From Globisporangium splendens (lineage: Eukaryota; Oomycota; Peronosporomycetes; Pythiales; Pythiaceae): DNA of 64,000 nucleotides. The notes below the pieces were generated by a model. The model worked only from the letters and a program-made list of their open reading frames with translations, had not been told where the DNA came from and did no database searches. Where the stretch lies: contig VFIW01000031.1 in the NCBI GenBank assembly GCA_006386115.1, positions 310,001-374,000 on the forward strand. Direction: 5' to 3'. Made by a program: the position numbers and the translations under genes. Shown here piece by piece: positions 53,139-63,814 of the stretch; the first letter of the stretch is position 1; every line of letters begins with the position of its first letter.

Positions 53139-53152
53139 GAGGGACGAGGAGT
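53139..53152 (-). promoter_or_regulatory. Inr-like motif upstream of ADPGK
   Basis: Minus strand contains CTTCACTCC, matching YTCANTYY, about 85 nt before the ATG at 53061. The FPR half is not evident. Confidence 0.35.
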
Positions 53153-53649
53153 GAAGGCGTGCAGAGTCAGCTACTGAGGCGCTGTTTTGGTGTGAGAGGG
53201 AGGGAACGATCGTCGACGCGATCAGGATTTCTGACTACCGCTGCAACCCCTCGCATACCTCGTCTTTATAGATACAGAATGTTTGCACAATATTCGATTG
53301 CCACAGACTCTTAGTATTTTGTTAGAGATTATGTCATTTTTGGATAAACAAGTATTCATTATTACATTGAGTCGATACGAGGGGTAAAGGATCTGCTCTT
53401 TCTTCTTGGTAGTCATTCCACAGAGTTTGAAGCAGAGATACCTTCTAATCGCAATAAACGGGTGCATTTGTGCAATCTAATGCATATTGAGGGCATTTGA
53501 TAGAAAAGTGCGGTAATCCTTGCTTCCAAATGCCGTTGGGAGCTCGGGGCGTCTCACACTGCAATGACACCCATCGTTTTCATGAGACTCGGTTGAGTGC
53601 TGCTACAAGATACCGACTCGCTCACAGATACTGGCAGGACTACAGGAAG
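53153..53649. other. Intergenic stretch, no recognised gene
   Basis: About 500 bp, AT-rich between 53300 and 53480. No coding or structural signal recognised. Confidence 0.45.
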
Positions 53650-54560
53650 CTCACAACAGGGACAGAGTCATGACATATTGTCGAATGGTGCCATTTGTAG
53701 CTTTTTTCTCGTCACGCTCAAAGTAGACAAAGATGTTGACCAAACGCTCCATCAGGCACTCCCAAAGCTGTCGGAATTCGCGCACATCGGCACCACAGTC
53801 ACTCACCTTTTGCAACGAAGTGTACAGCAGTGGAGTCCCATTCTCCATTGACGCAGAAAAGAGCAGCAGTTCACGATCAAGGAGCATTGTGACCGTTTCA
53901 TGGTGACCCCAACGAGCTGTCCAGATCAGCAGCATCGTTCGAGTCACATGAGAGACAGCTCACAGTAATGGTTAAACAGATCTCCTTTTACTGCTGCACC
54001 GTTCGAGTTGTCGCTGATAGACTATGACATGGCCACTTTGTCGCTAGTCTGCATGCACACCGGCATGGCTGTCTCGGAAGGCGGTGATCAGAAGTGTCGC
54101 TTCACTCTACAAGCTAAAAAAGTAGCTCCAACCACAAACACATGCTGCAACGGTGGATTGGTTCACATCTTGATGACCACCCGTCAAGTCCATCGTTGCG
54201 TCACGATTCAGAACGCAAAGGCAACCACACGATCCCTGTATGGCTGCTCTGAGACGCAGCGACTTGCGCAGTCACGCCATCGTCGTCTCGTAAGAAATTT
54301 CACTACACGACGCGTGCTCCGACGGCACCATCGACAACTCGTTCGAGACAAATGGAGCAAGCGCAAGATACCCCACAGGCACCGAAGGCACATTGCAACG
54401 CAGAATGGCCATACTACTGTACCTCTATGTTGTTGCTCGTGGTGACTGCGAGAGGACAGGTGGGCTCTCGCATCGCCGCAACCTACTGTCCAAATAATAG
54501 CGGCTGCACCATTATCGTCAACCATGAACAACGCAGCGCTTGAGTCCTGGAAATACTCGG
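53650..54560 (-). pseudogene. Decayed ankyrin-repeat gene
   Basis: Minus-strand translation in several frames shows ankyrin-type segments separated by stops and shifts: DDNGAAAIIWTVGCGDARA (about 54520-54460), DDDGVTAQVAASQSSHTGIVW (about 54290-54225), and ARWGHHETVTMLLDRE followed by MENGTPLL (about 53915-53820). Together these follow the DGxTALxxAAxxGHxxIVxLLL pattern of the intact array at 28.1-30.3 kb. No continuous frame joins them, so it is a relic. It could alternatively be several exons of a rapidly evolving gene, but stop codons between units argue against that. Confidence 0.6.
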
Positions 54561-55472
54561 TAAGATCATACAAGCGAGGCTGGGGGAGAAGCGGACTTGC
54601 CGTGGGGATTTCTTGGAGATATGCATGCGTCGAGTCCAATCACTCATGCAACGGACGCGTGAGGTGCTGCTCTCTGCTTGCGCACACCCCACAGCGCGTA
54701 CCCCATAATCAACTGCTTTGCGCATCACATCTTGCATGGTGCCAAAAGGCAACTGTGATTCAAAAAGGACGGCGCGCACTGCTGTTCCCCAATCATTCGG
54801 GGAAAGCATTCCCAAGGTCCATTCACCCAAACATTTGAATTTTTGAGGTACAACAGTGTGAGGGATCATTTTGTGCCATCTCGGATGAGCTATAAGGATC
54901 CAAAGAGGTACCTTCGCAGTTGTAGACTACGACACCGTAAGACAAAATATACCAAAGTATCGTAAATGCATGATATATTGAAAGATAAGAGAGCAATTTA
55001 CTAAGGGAAATGAAAGCTGTCCAAATGAGTTGAAGGTGCGCATCCGTGACATCCGTCCTCTTTTCCACACAAACATCTATTAAGAGGATGGGTGCAAAGA
55101 GCGGGGCGTTTGGATCTTCCCACTCTCTCTCTCTCGTTTACATATATAGCTGTGAGACACTGCGCAGAGAGCGACGATGCTTCCTACACTTTAACGAGCA
55201 GCTGAGGTACTCAACGACCTGATTTTTGTCTGCGAGGTTTGTCCCACGCCTCCTGTGTCATTCAGTTTACCCCACTTCGGTCAGTCCTGCTGTTGCTCAG
55301 CAGAAATCATGTGGGGCATTGCTTGGGAGACTGCAACACACTTGCACCTCATTTGGTCAAACGCCAATGCCCCACATCAGGATCTCTCTCCATCTTTCCA
55401 CCGCTCTTATGATTGGCCCACTCGCATCCTTGCGGTCTCCCAGTGTTGGCTTCTTTGGCGCTTGAACAAAGA
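54561..55472. other. Intergenic stretch before the Cys-rich gene pair
   Basis: About 900 bp with a TCTCTCTCTCTC run near 55122-55134. No recognised gene. The last 100 bp resemble the upstream region of the second Cys-rich gene (shared GTGTTGGCTT and promoter motif). Confidence 0.45.
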
Positions 55473-55488
55473 GCTCATTCCGCAATTT
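55473..55488 (+). promoter_or_regulatory. Oomycete Inr/FPR core promoter, exact consensus match
   Basis: GCTCATTCCGCAATTT matches all 16 positions of the published oomycete consensus GCTCATTYYNCAWTTT. It lies 68-83 nt before the ATG of the first Cys-rich gene, the spacing expected of a transcription start. Confidence 0.85.
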
Positions 55489-55555
55489 GCTTCGCCAGTC
55501 ACACGACAGTCTCAAGCGTCTTCTTCTTCTCCTCGCTCTCTCTCTCTCGCTCACC

Positions 55556-55987
55556 ATGAAGTTCTCGTTGGTTGCCGTTGTGGCTGCGGCCGTCGCTGCC
55601 GTCTCTGTCGACGCCGCGCAAGTGCACATCCGCGTGCACTCGGAGAAGGCTGGTGCATGCCCTGCTGGTCAGTTCTACGACGGCAGCAAGTGTCGTCAAG
55701 CCGACCACACGAAGGGCGAGTGCTACAACCCAGCGACGAACAAGTTCCAGATCGGTTGCGCCAAGGGCTTCATCTGCGTTAACAGCAAGTGTGACTGGCC
55801 AGCGAACGCGAACAACGGTGCGGGCTGCTGGCAGTCGTGTCCATCGGGTCAGTACTGTGAGAAGAGCACGAACGTGTGCCGTGGACCTATTTCTCAGGGC
55901 GAATGCTTCAACTACGCCATTGGGTACTACCAGATCGGTTGTGACTCAGGTTTCGTGTGCCGCAACAACAAGTGTGACTACGCGTAA
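55556..55987 (+). CDS. Small secreted cysteine-rich protein 1 (143 residues)
   Basis: ATG at 55556 begins a typical signal peptide (MKFSLVAVVAAAVAAVSVDA). The frame is open further upstream but the Inr motif at 55473 places transcription after that start. The mature protein is about 120 residues with regularly spaced Cys: CPAGQFYDGSKC, then modules of form GECxNxxxxxxQIGCxxGFxCxNxKCD (two copies), separated by CWQSCPSGQYC. Conserved Cys suggest disulphide-rich extracellular folding. No known family is recognised. Secreted Cys-rich proteins in oomycetes can be wall proteins or apoplastic effectors; nothing here decides which. Confidence 0.85.
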   Translation: MKFSLVAVVAAAVAAVSVDAAQVHIRVHSEKAGACPAGQFYDGSKCRQADHTKGECYNPATNKFQIGCAKGFICVNSKCDWPANANNGAGCWQSCPSGQYCEKSTNVCRGPISQGECFNYAIGYYQIGCDSGFVCRNNKCDYA

Positions 55988-56759
55988 GCAACAGAGCGTG
56001 AGAACCCGCCGTCGCACGCCTAGTTCTGCTAAACGGGCTAGCCTTCGACCGTCGAAATTAGCAACCCAATCGACAGCCAGGTCGCGTTTCCTCTCGAGTA
56101 GTGTCAGTTGTGTTTCACACCAAAAGATAAGATAAAAATGCAGTATTTTTGTTTATGGGACTCGTACTTTGTTGGTGGTTGTTACAGCATGGAGCTGAGG
56201 TTTGGTTTGTTTGCTTCGCTGTGAAGCACGTCATCTATTGGGAGGAACTTGGTCTGCAGCAACGATCTCAAGAGGCACTTTGTAGCGGAAATACAGGAAT
56301 CCATCCCCCATGATCTCCAGGTACAGTGTTCGCACGCTGCCAGACGATCTCTATGGATGCACCGTGCTGTGCTGCAGTGTAGTGGGGGATTCTCCATGCC
56401 GCTGGGGAGATCCACAGTTGAAGTCTGCTGGATATGAAAAGCTGGGCATTCGCAGTCCCGTCTCCAAAGACACCGTTTTTGGTGCACCTGATTTTTGTCT
56501 GATTTTGAGTGCTTTTGCCCCATCCATTTCATTCATTTGACCCGATACTGTAGGACAAAAGAATCGTGTGGGACTTTGACAAGCAACAGAGCGCAACGTA
56601 CTCGCAACTCTGCGGCAACATTTGTTGCGGGTCCAAACTACATGATACCACCCCCGTTTTTCAAGCAGCTGGTTAGAAAATCCAATCCCTCCCTGTCGTG
56701 ATTTCACCCACATGCTCTCCCTGCCGGTGTTGGCTTGTGACTGCGCGCTCTGACGAAGG
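55988..56759. other. Spacer between the two Cys-rich genes
   Basis: About 770 bp. It carries the 3' UTR of gene 1 and the upstream region of gene 2. No gene recognised; several short overlapping frames only. Confidence 0.45.
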
Positions 56760-56775
56760 ACTCATTCCGCAACTT
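56760..56775 (+). promoter_or_regulatory. Inr/FPR core promoter of the second Cys-rich gene
   Basis: ACTCATTCCGCAACTT differs from the exact motif at 55473 at two positions (G to A first base, T to C in the FPR half). It is 72-87 nt before the ATG at 56847. Confidence 0.75.
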
Positions 56776-56846
56776 GCTTCGCCAGTCACACGACAGTCTC
56801 AAGCGTCTTCTCCTCGCTCTCTCTCTCTCTCTCTCTCTCGCTCACC

Positions 56847-57410
56847 ATGAAGTTCTCGTTGGTTGCCGTTGTGGCTGCGGCCGTCGCTGCCGTCTCTGTC
56901 GACGCCGCGCAAGTGCACATCCGCGTGCACTCGGAGAAGGCTGGTGCATGCCCTGCTGGTCAGTTCTACGACGGCAGCAAGTGTCGTCAAGCCGACCACA
57001 CGAAGGGCGAGTGCTACAACCCAGCGACGAACAAGTTCCAGATCGGTTGCGCCAAGGGCTTCATCTGCGTTAACAGCAAGTGTGACTGGCCAGCGAACGC
57101 GAACAACGGTGCGGGCTGCTGGCAGTCGTGTCCATCGGGTCAGTACTGTGAGAAGAGCACGAACGTGTGCCGTGGACCTATTTCTCAGGGCGAATGCTTC
57201 AACTACGCCATTGGGTACTACCAGATCGGGTGTGATGCTGGCTTTGAGTGCCGCAACAACAAGTGCGACTACAAGCAGGGCGGCGGCAACAACAACAGCA
57301 ACAACAACAACCAGCCAGCGGGCTGGTGCTTGAACCCTGCCACGGGCAAGTACATTCCAAAGTGTGACCCAGGCTTCGTGTGCCGCAACGGCAAGTGTGA
57401 CTACGCATAA
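56847..57410 (+). CDS. Small secreted cysteine-rich protein 2 (187 residues)
   Basis: Tandem paralogue of the gene at 55556, with the same signal peptide and the same first about 127 codons; the DNA looks identical from the ATG to about codon 127, then diverges (QIGCDAGFECRNNKCD). It has 44 extra residues: an Asn/Gly linker (GGGNNNSNNNNQP) and a third Cys module (GWCLNPATGKYIPKCDPGFVC). Repeat-number variation between neighbours points to recent duplication or gene conversion. Function is not known; extracellular location is inferred from the signal peptide. Confidence 0.87.
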   Translation: MKFSLVAVVAAAVAAVSVDAAQVHIRVHSEKAGACPAGQFYDGSKCRQADHTKGECYNPATNKFQIGCAKGFICVNSKCDWPANANNGAGCWQSCPSGQYCEKSTNVCRGPISQGECFNYAIGYYQIGCDAGFECRNNKCDYKQGGGNNNSNNNNQPAGWCLNPATGKYIPKCDPGFVCRNGKCDYA

Positions 57411-58047
57411 ACCAGCAATGCGTGAGAGAGACCAGCTCGCATTTCGTTTTTACCAGAAGCTCCAGTTTGTGCATTAGTCTCTCGTTCTCTGCATAGAGTA
57501 GTTGGTCTTGCTTTCACATGATAAAAGAATAATGCAGTATTTCCTGTTTTTGTGAATCTGATGAGAGTGTGCTTTCGACGCTGTCGCACGACTGTTTTCT
57601 TCCACAAAGTGCATCATCCTTGAAAAACAATGTGGATCATTTTCTTTTCAACAAGGATCCTCCATGAATATGGCACCCTGCTCCAGCATACCTCGAGCAC
57701 TTTTGTGCGACTTCAGAGTCATGTGCAGTCATGCAGCGATCTCATAGCGAGCCCTGAATGCTGCAGAATTGCATGAGCATTTAGAAATGTGCACTCTCCA
57801 TCTACAACGAAATGATTCACCCACGATCTCAAATGTCCACACGGAATGGACGAAAACGAGATTTTATAAAAGCTGTCGTCTCTCATGTTTGTCGATCAGC
57901 GTAAACTGTCGAAAAAAAAACGCATTTGATGCTGTCGACAATACATTCATCTACATGTCGAAAATGCAAAATGTACGTCGAAAAATCCCTCTTTTCTGAC
58001 CTTTCAACGATCCAACAGGCACACAGTAGCTGCTGCATGTGTGAGCC
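57411..58047. other. Intergenic stretch, no recognised gene
   Basis: About 640 bp between the Cys-rich gene and the TPR gene; AT-rich near the TPR start. Nothing supported. Confidence 0.45.
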
Positions 58048-59136
58048 ATGGCGTGCGGCATGACGCCGAGCCTCGCGCGCATGCTGGAGCAGATGTCGCA
58101 GGAGAAGGAGACCAAGGCGCGCGGCGCCGAGCAGCATCTGAGCGCCACGGCGGAGCGCGTCGCGCGCACCAAGCAGCGGCTCGCAGACCTCGAGCAAACG
58201 CACGCAAAGCAAGAACGCTACAACTGGACCAAAACGTACGAGAAGTGGGACGCGTGGGAGGACCCCGAGGAGCTCGCGCGCCAGGAGCAGGAGGCACGCG
58301 AACGCAGCGAACGCGCGGCCAGGGAGCAGCTCGGCTGCAACCACGACCACTCGGCTGTGCGTAGCATCGAGTTCACTGTCGTTACGATCCAAATGTCTCC
58401 ATTGACGTCTATTGTTTGTGTGTGTGTGTGTTGAATATAGGAGCAAAAGCTCATGGATATGACGACGCAGGAGAAACTGGACGCGTGCGACGAGTTCCGG
58501 CAGCTTGGGAATCTGTTCTTCCAGCACGGCCAGTACCAGCGCGCCGCGTACCACTACCACAAGGCGCTCGTGTACTTTGAGTACATTTTCCCCGACACGG
58601 ACGCGGAAACGGAGCGCCACGACGCACTCAAACTCAAGGTGTTGCTGAACTTCGCTGCGTGTCGCCTGAAAACGGGGCATCTCGAGGACGTCGTGCAGCA
58701 TGCTGACCAGTCCCTGGCGCTCGATGCCGCGAACGTGAAGGCGCTGTACCGACGAGCGCAAGCGCATCGCCTGCGCGACGACTTTGACCGCGCCATGCAG
58801 GATATCAACAAGGCCATTGAGATCGCGCAAGCAGAAGACGCGAGTGACCCGTTGTTAGTCCAGGAGAAAGCGCTGCTTCAAGCCAAGATGCTGGCGTACA
58901 AACTCAAGAGCAAGCAGGTCTCGTCAGCCATGTTCCGCAGCAAGGAGAGCAAGACAGACAGGCACAGACAGCACCAGCAACGATCATCTGCTCTACCGGA
59001 TGCGTCTGTGCTCCGACTGAACCTACAGGCGAAGCAGTCAGTAGACACTGCGCCGGAGATCGCGGCATTTGATAGCTGGCAGCCCTGTTGTCTCGGCTTG
59101 CAGGAGCTCGAGTCCGTGCTGGCAAAGCTGACGTGA
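58048..59136 (+). CDS. Tetratricopeptide-repeat protein (334 residues)
   Basis: Two exons, 58048-58356 and 58441-59136, with an 84-nt GT-AG intron (phase 0) containing a (TG)n run. The first exon is charged and helical (EKETKARGAEQHLSATAERV, WEDPEEL). The second holds three TPR-like units: FRQLGNLFFQHGQYQRAAYHYHKAL, KVLLNFAACRLKTGHLEDVVQHADQSL and VKALYRRAQAHRLRDDFDRAMQDINKAIEI, the arrangement of co-chaperone TPR domains that bind the EEVD tail of Hsp70/Hsp90. No partner domain (FKBP, DnaJ) is seen. A co-chaperone-like or cilium-assembly role is possible but not shown. Confidence 0.85.
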
Positions 59137-59263
59137 AGACTGCATTTGACACCAGACACCTTCAAGGAGAAAGAAAAAAAGTATATATTCTATAGTTCAT
59201 AAACACGTACGCTGGTAGCAAAAAGGCGAATGGTCCCGAGTCTTTCTAGAGGGATGGGGATGT

Positions 59264-60989
59264 TTACTCGTCGAACTTGTACGAGTTGGAAGCCATGGAG
59301 ATCTCGCCGCACATGTACGTCGAGCGCTTGCCCTTGTTCTTAGCCTTGGTGAAGTCCTTGCCGCGGACCTTAATAAGAATGTTGTTGGCTTTGCTGCCGA
59401 CACCAGAGTTGCCGAACGTGCTTTCGTCTGCATTTCCGAGAAGCATAGAAAGAAAACAAAGTTACTTGGGGATCTCGTCGCTTTGACGCATACAATGGAA
59501 AGGCACGAGGTCACGTACAGCTGTTGTCACGAAGACTGTCGTCCACGATCTGCTTGGACCAGTACTCGCCATCGACACGCTGAAACGGGACGCCGCCATT
59601 CAACTGGCCAGCAACCTTGGTCTAGATATCAAAGAGCATACAATTACAAAACATCAGCACATGATGGATATCTATCCAAAATCGAAGCGCTTGTGAGAAC
59701 ACCTACCGGCTTCTCGAACTTCTTTGGCTGCCACTCGAGCGCAGCCTTGGCCGAGGCATTGCGACGCTCTTCTTCCTTCGCGAGAGCGTCTTCGTCTTCC
59801 GAGGACTCCGAGTCGGACGAGGACGACGAATCCGAAGAGGAGTCCGACGACGAGTCCGAGCCGCTGCTTGAATCAGAGCTGCTCGACTCGTCCTTCTTGG
59901 CCTTCTTCGCGTTGGTCTTTGCAGCTGGGACCGCTTCCGCCTTGCGCTTCTTCTCACCAGGAGTCGTAGCAGCTGCAGACTTCTTTTTGGTATCTTCTTC
60001 CTCGTCAGACGACGACGAATCGGACGACGAAGAGGAATCCGAGGACGAAGACGACTCGTCCTTCTTCTTTTGCGCAGCAGCAGGAGCCTTGGCAGCTGGA
60101 GTCGCCTTCTTGACGGTGACTGGAGCAGCCGGCTTCTTCTTTTCATCCTCTTCGCTCTCATCATCGGCATCAGAGTCAGATGAGCTAGAGGACGATGACG
60201 ACGAAGCCGCAGCCTTTTTCGAGGCAGGCTTGGCGGTCTCGGTCTTCTTAGCAGCAGGCTTAGCAACTTCCGTCTCCTTTGCAGCAGGCTTAGCAACTTC
60301 CGTCTTCTTCGCAGCAGGTTTCTTCTTGCCCTCTTCTTCATCCGAGGAAGATGAGTCATCCGACGACGAGGAAGACGACGACGAGGACTCGTCCTTCTTC
60401 GTCTTCTCAGCCGCTGGCTTGCCATTCGCTTGCTTGGCAGCAGCCACAGGCTTCGCGGTCTTCTTCTCGTCTTCCGAGGAAGATTCCGAACTAGAATCCG
60501 AGCTGCCCGACGAAGACTCCTCCTTCTTCTTCTTCGCGGCCACAATAGCAGGAGCAGCAGCCTTCTTCGCTGGTGTCGCCTGCTTCTTCTTGTCTTCTTC
60601 ATCGTCCGACGATGAAGACGAAGACGAAGACGAAGACGAAGAGCTCTTGGACTTGGCAGCGTCCACCACTGCCGACGCAGGGATCTCCTCCTTCTTAGCA
60701 GGCTTGCTCCCCAAGTACGCCTTGTAGATCGCCAGCAAATCGTCCTCCGGCTTGAAATCCTTCACATTCTACACATACACGAAGACGCACACCACAATAC
60801 ACAATATTCGTGTCAATAAGGACCACGTACGCATGTACAAGCAGAGACAAACGAGCAGCGAGAACGCACCAGCTTGGCTTCCTTTTGCAGCGCCGCAGCC
60901 GCCGCCTTCATGCCGGAGCTCGCGAGCAGCGCGTGGATCAGCGGGTACACGTCGCTCGCGGCCACACTCGGAGCTTTCTTCACGGCCAT
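59264..60989 (-). CDS. Nopp140/SRP40-type nucleolar phosphoprotein
   Basis: Four exons on the minus strand: 60989-60870, 60768-59707, 59621-59519 and 59427-59264; GT-AG introns with phases 0, 0 and 1; 482 residues. The N-terminus is a LisH-like helix pair (SDVYPLIHALLASSGMKAAAAALQ). The centre is alternating acidic Ser clusters ((S)nDSD/E) and Lys/Pro/Ala-rich basic stretches, the casein kinase II target array of Nopp140. The C-terminus is the SRP40_C domain (PFQRVDGEYWSKQI, then FGNSGVG, KANNILIKVRGKDF). The protein chaperones snoRNPs between nucleolus and Cajal bodies. The strongly repetitive DNA makes long antisense Ser-rich frames that are not genes. Confidence 0.92.
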
Positions 60990-61553
60990 GCTGTCTATCT
61001 CTCTGTATGTGTGTCTGTGTCTAAAGAGGGAAGGAGGCAAGTGGCGCGAGCGGATGGACGCGCTTGGTGACGGATGTCGTTTTGTGCTCCGCCATTCAAA
61101 GGTGCCGCATCGAATTCTAGAGGTTTCCTCAGAGCTCACATTGACGCATCAAATGACACATTCGATTAGTTTACACAGGTGATTAGTTGTTAGATGTGTG
61201 GTTCGTGCCGGCTTTAACAGAGAGTATAAAGTTCGAGAAGACTTTACCGCGAGTGCGGACAAAAGATGTGGTTTAGGTCAGTTCACCCATCCACCCAGAA
61301 TAGATGAAAACCATCACCCAAAACTCAATGTTGGTTTCCTAACCAGTAATGCAATACTTCCAGTTCAACCGGTTGAGGGGTCAACCGTTGCAGAGCACAA
61401 AAAAGCAGCTGGTAGTCAAAAAAGAGAAGGGGCAACATCAATCAAGTGCTTTCAAAAATCAGACTCCAAAAACAACCTTTCGTCTTTAGCCCCATGCTCA
61501 GTTCTCCTTTCTCCACGCCGACCTCAGCGGCAAGTACGTCGAAGCACCATATC
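60990..61553. promoter_or_regulatory. Divergent 5' region with repeated element and Inr-like motif
   Basis: 61211-61260 carries TTTAACAGAG ... GACTTTACCGCGAG, recurring at 63681-63730 ahead of the next gene. GCTCAGTTCTCCTTTC at 61496-61511 fits YTCANTYY plus a pyrimidine-rich FPR and supports translation from ATG 61554. Confidence 0.45.
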
Positions 61554-63466
61554 ATGAGCGCTGCAATGAATACTCCGAGAGCTACAGACTCAGGAGGGAA
61601 AGGAGTAACTATAGAGGTACAAGTCAACTCTGGACTGCAAAAGAAAATGGAGCTAACGGAGGCGTTCTCAGCGTTTCTTCCGATGAACGATCACTACGAT
61701 AGAGATCAGTTTTTCGTGCGAGCTTGCTATCCTGAGTACTACGATCTGATCACGAAGAAACCCGATGGCAGAGTGAAACTCGTTACCGTCACGGGAACGC
61801 CAGGTACGTCCGTCGTCGCTCCCTTCACCTTCTCTCGGTGTGTGTGTCTTTTGCTTTGATTGCATCTCTGTTGTCTGAAAGAGCAATGATGCGTATGCAT
61901 GTGTTATGGCGCAGGCATCGGGAAGTCGGTCTTCTATGTCTACTTCTTCTTGCGATACAGCGAGAGCCATCCAGACGCCACGATCACGCTGGCTTCGTTC
62001 GCCGATAGAGGCGATTTGGAGAATTTCGTAATCTGGACGAATCAAGAAGTCCAAACGGGCAGAACAGCGAAGCGGTCAGAGATGACTCGGATGGTGCATG
62101 AAGCCGAAGTCAAGGCAGAACAAGAGAACCGGCCGTACATCCGTCTGTACGATGGACCTCCTCGAACGTACGAGAAGCATATCAGAACAGTTTGTTTCAC
62201 CAGTCTCCGTGACGAGTGGCTCAACATGGTGACGAAGAACCAGCTGCACATTCCATTCTTTATGCCGCTCTGGGATCTCGACGAGCTGGAAGATGCAGCA
62301 GTCGCGCTGAACCTTGGGTCATCATCGCCAGATCCAGTGGATCTGCCTACGATTGCAGATCGCTTCGATTTCTTTGGTGGAGTGGCACAGTTTTGTCTTG
62401 TTGACGGCGACAGCGACTTGAACGAGCACAAGTGGAATTTCAAGAACGAGATACGAAAAATCACCACCGATCTTAATACCTTGAACGACTTGATGGCAGA
62501 CGAAGGAGAAGAGAAATTGTACCACCAGCTGTGTCATTGCGTGCCTGATCCGGACGCGCTCTATGATTATAGCATCAAGGTTGCCTCGAGGATGGCTGCG
62601 CTCATGGTGCTCGAACAAATTAGTATGAATCTGGTCGGAAGACGAGACAACTTGGCGCTAGTGTTGCGTAGCGTTCGGGGAGCTAAGGCATTGAATGGTC
62701 ATTTATTTGAAGGTCGTGCGCACGAAAAGCTGGCGAGAGGTGTATCGTTTGCTGCGAAACGCCTTTGTGAAGCAGAAGCGGAGGAGTCTGATGTCCGAGC
62801 ACGGACCAACGTGGAGATTATTGTCGAGAGCAGTCGCGAGTACTTCAACTACGACGACTCGTTTTCTCTTTCGAGCGTGCTCTTCGGTGGTCCGTATCAC
62901 GTTCGAATGGTACGACAAAATTCACGTCAGTTGACTCGTTCTACTTTCCAACGCCGAGAGGAGTGGACCCGTTGTCGGAAGATGCCGCGATCCAGTACTT
63001 GCGAGATACGAGCGGTGCTCGCCTTCTCTTGTCCTTGGCGGCCCCAACCGCAACGACGCATCCAGTCAACGGCGATGGCATTATCGATGTGCTGTCTCGA
63101 CTCCGACTTGCAGACGTCGTGAGTGCGGATCCGGACAAGGCGGCGCTGATTTTCGTCGTGCCGAAAGCGGAGAACCCACACAAGCGACCGAGAGACGGCA
63201 TCTTGTCCCAACGGCAAGAGATCCAACTGAGCGTGGTGAACGAGAAGACTGAAAACCTGTGTGACATCCCGCTTATTGTCACCGATCGAAAGCGAGAGCA
63301 AGAGCTGAGTCGGAAGGTTCCTCCAGTCCGTACAGTTGCTGATCTGGAACGCGCGATCGGCAGTAAAGAACTGCCAGGCTACGAGAAGTACAAGTATCAG
63401 CTCGCGTGTGTAAGCGTGTTGGCGCACTTGGTCCACTCCATTCCGCAGTTTGTGTGGGAGATCTAG
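61554..63466 (+). pseudogene. Crinkler (CRN/RHS)-type P-loop NTPase effector-like gene with a frameshift
   Basis: Exon 1 is 61554-61803; intron 61804-61914 (111 nt, GT-AG, phase 1) falls inside the P-loop; exon 2 follows. The P-loop is GTPGIGKS at about residue 80, followed by SVFYVYFFLRY, as in CRN/RHS-type NTPases. The C-terminal part contains DSFYFP and the conserved end of CRN proteins. No signal peptide or LxLFLAK head is seen. The frame changes near 62917-62920 (a run of four A), so the coding region is split: frame 0 before, another frame from there to TAG at 63464-63466. This could be a sequencing error or a true pseudogene. CRN proteins usually act in host nuclei. Confidence 0.75.
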
Positions 63467-63814
63467 TCTGGTCGTGTGTCGATGCATGTGTGTTTGCGTG
63501 TGTGTGTGCACAGTGCGTTTGGTTCGATCCCAATTGAAAAGCAAATCGTGATTATGAACAGGTTTTACATCATTTTGCTATTGTGCGATATCTCTTTATA
63601 AAGGTTTTGATCCCCGAAATGCCATAATTTCATTGCTGCTCGAAATGTGTTTCTGCAAGATATTCAGCTTCATTGTCCGGGTTTTAACAGAGTGCGTACC
63701 TCAAAGCGAGGACTTTACCGCGAGACCGACCATGCGTGAGGTTTTTTTTAATATGCATGAAGCATTTGGCAAGAAAACCACGTGAGGCAAACGAGCAAGC
63801 AGCAAGCAGTCCGC
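63467..63814. promoter_or_regulatory. Intergenic region with second copy of the repeated upstream element
   Basis: 63681-63730 repeats the TTTAACAGAG ... GACTTTACCGCGAG pair of blocks seen at 61211-61260, here about 85-135 nt before the ATG of the last gene. A (TG)n run lies near 63480-63510. Confidence 0.45.

Noticed and set aside
59483..60727. Plus-strand Ser/Glu/Asp-rich 414-codon frame
   Set aside because: Reverse reading of the Ser/Asp repeat DNA of the Nopp140-type gene, which has four phase-consistent exons and recognisable terminal domains.
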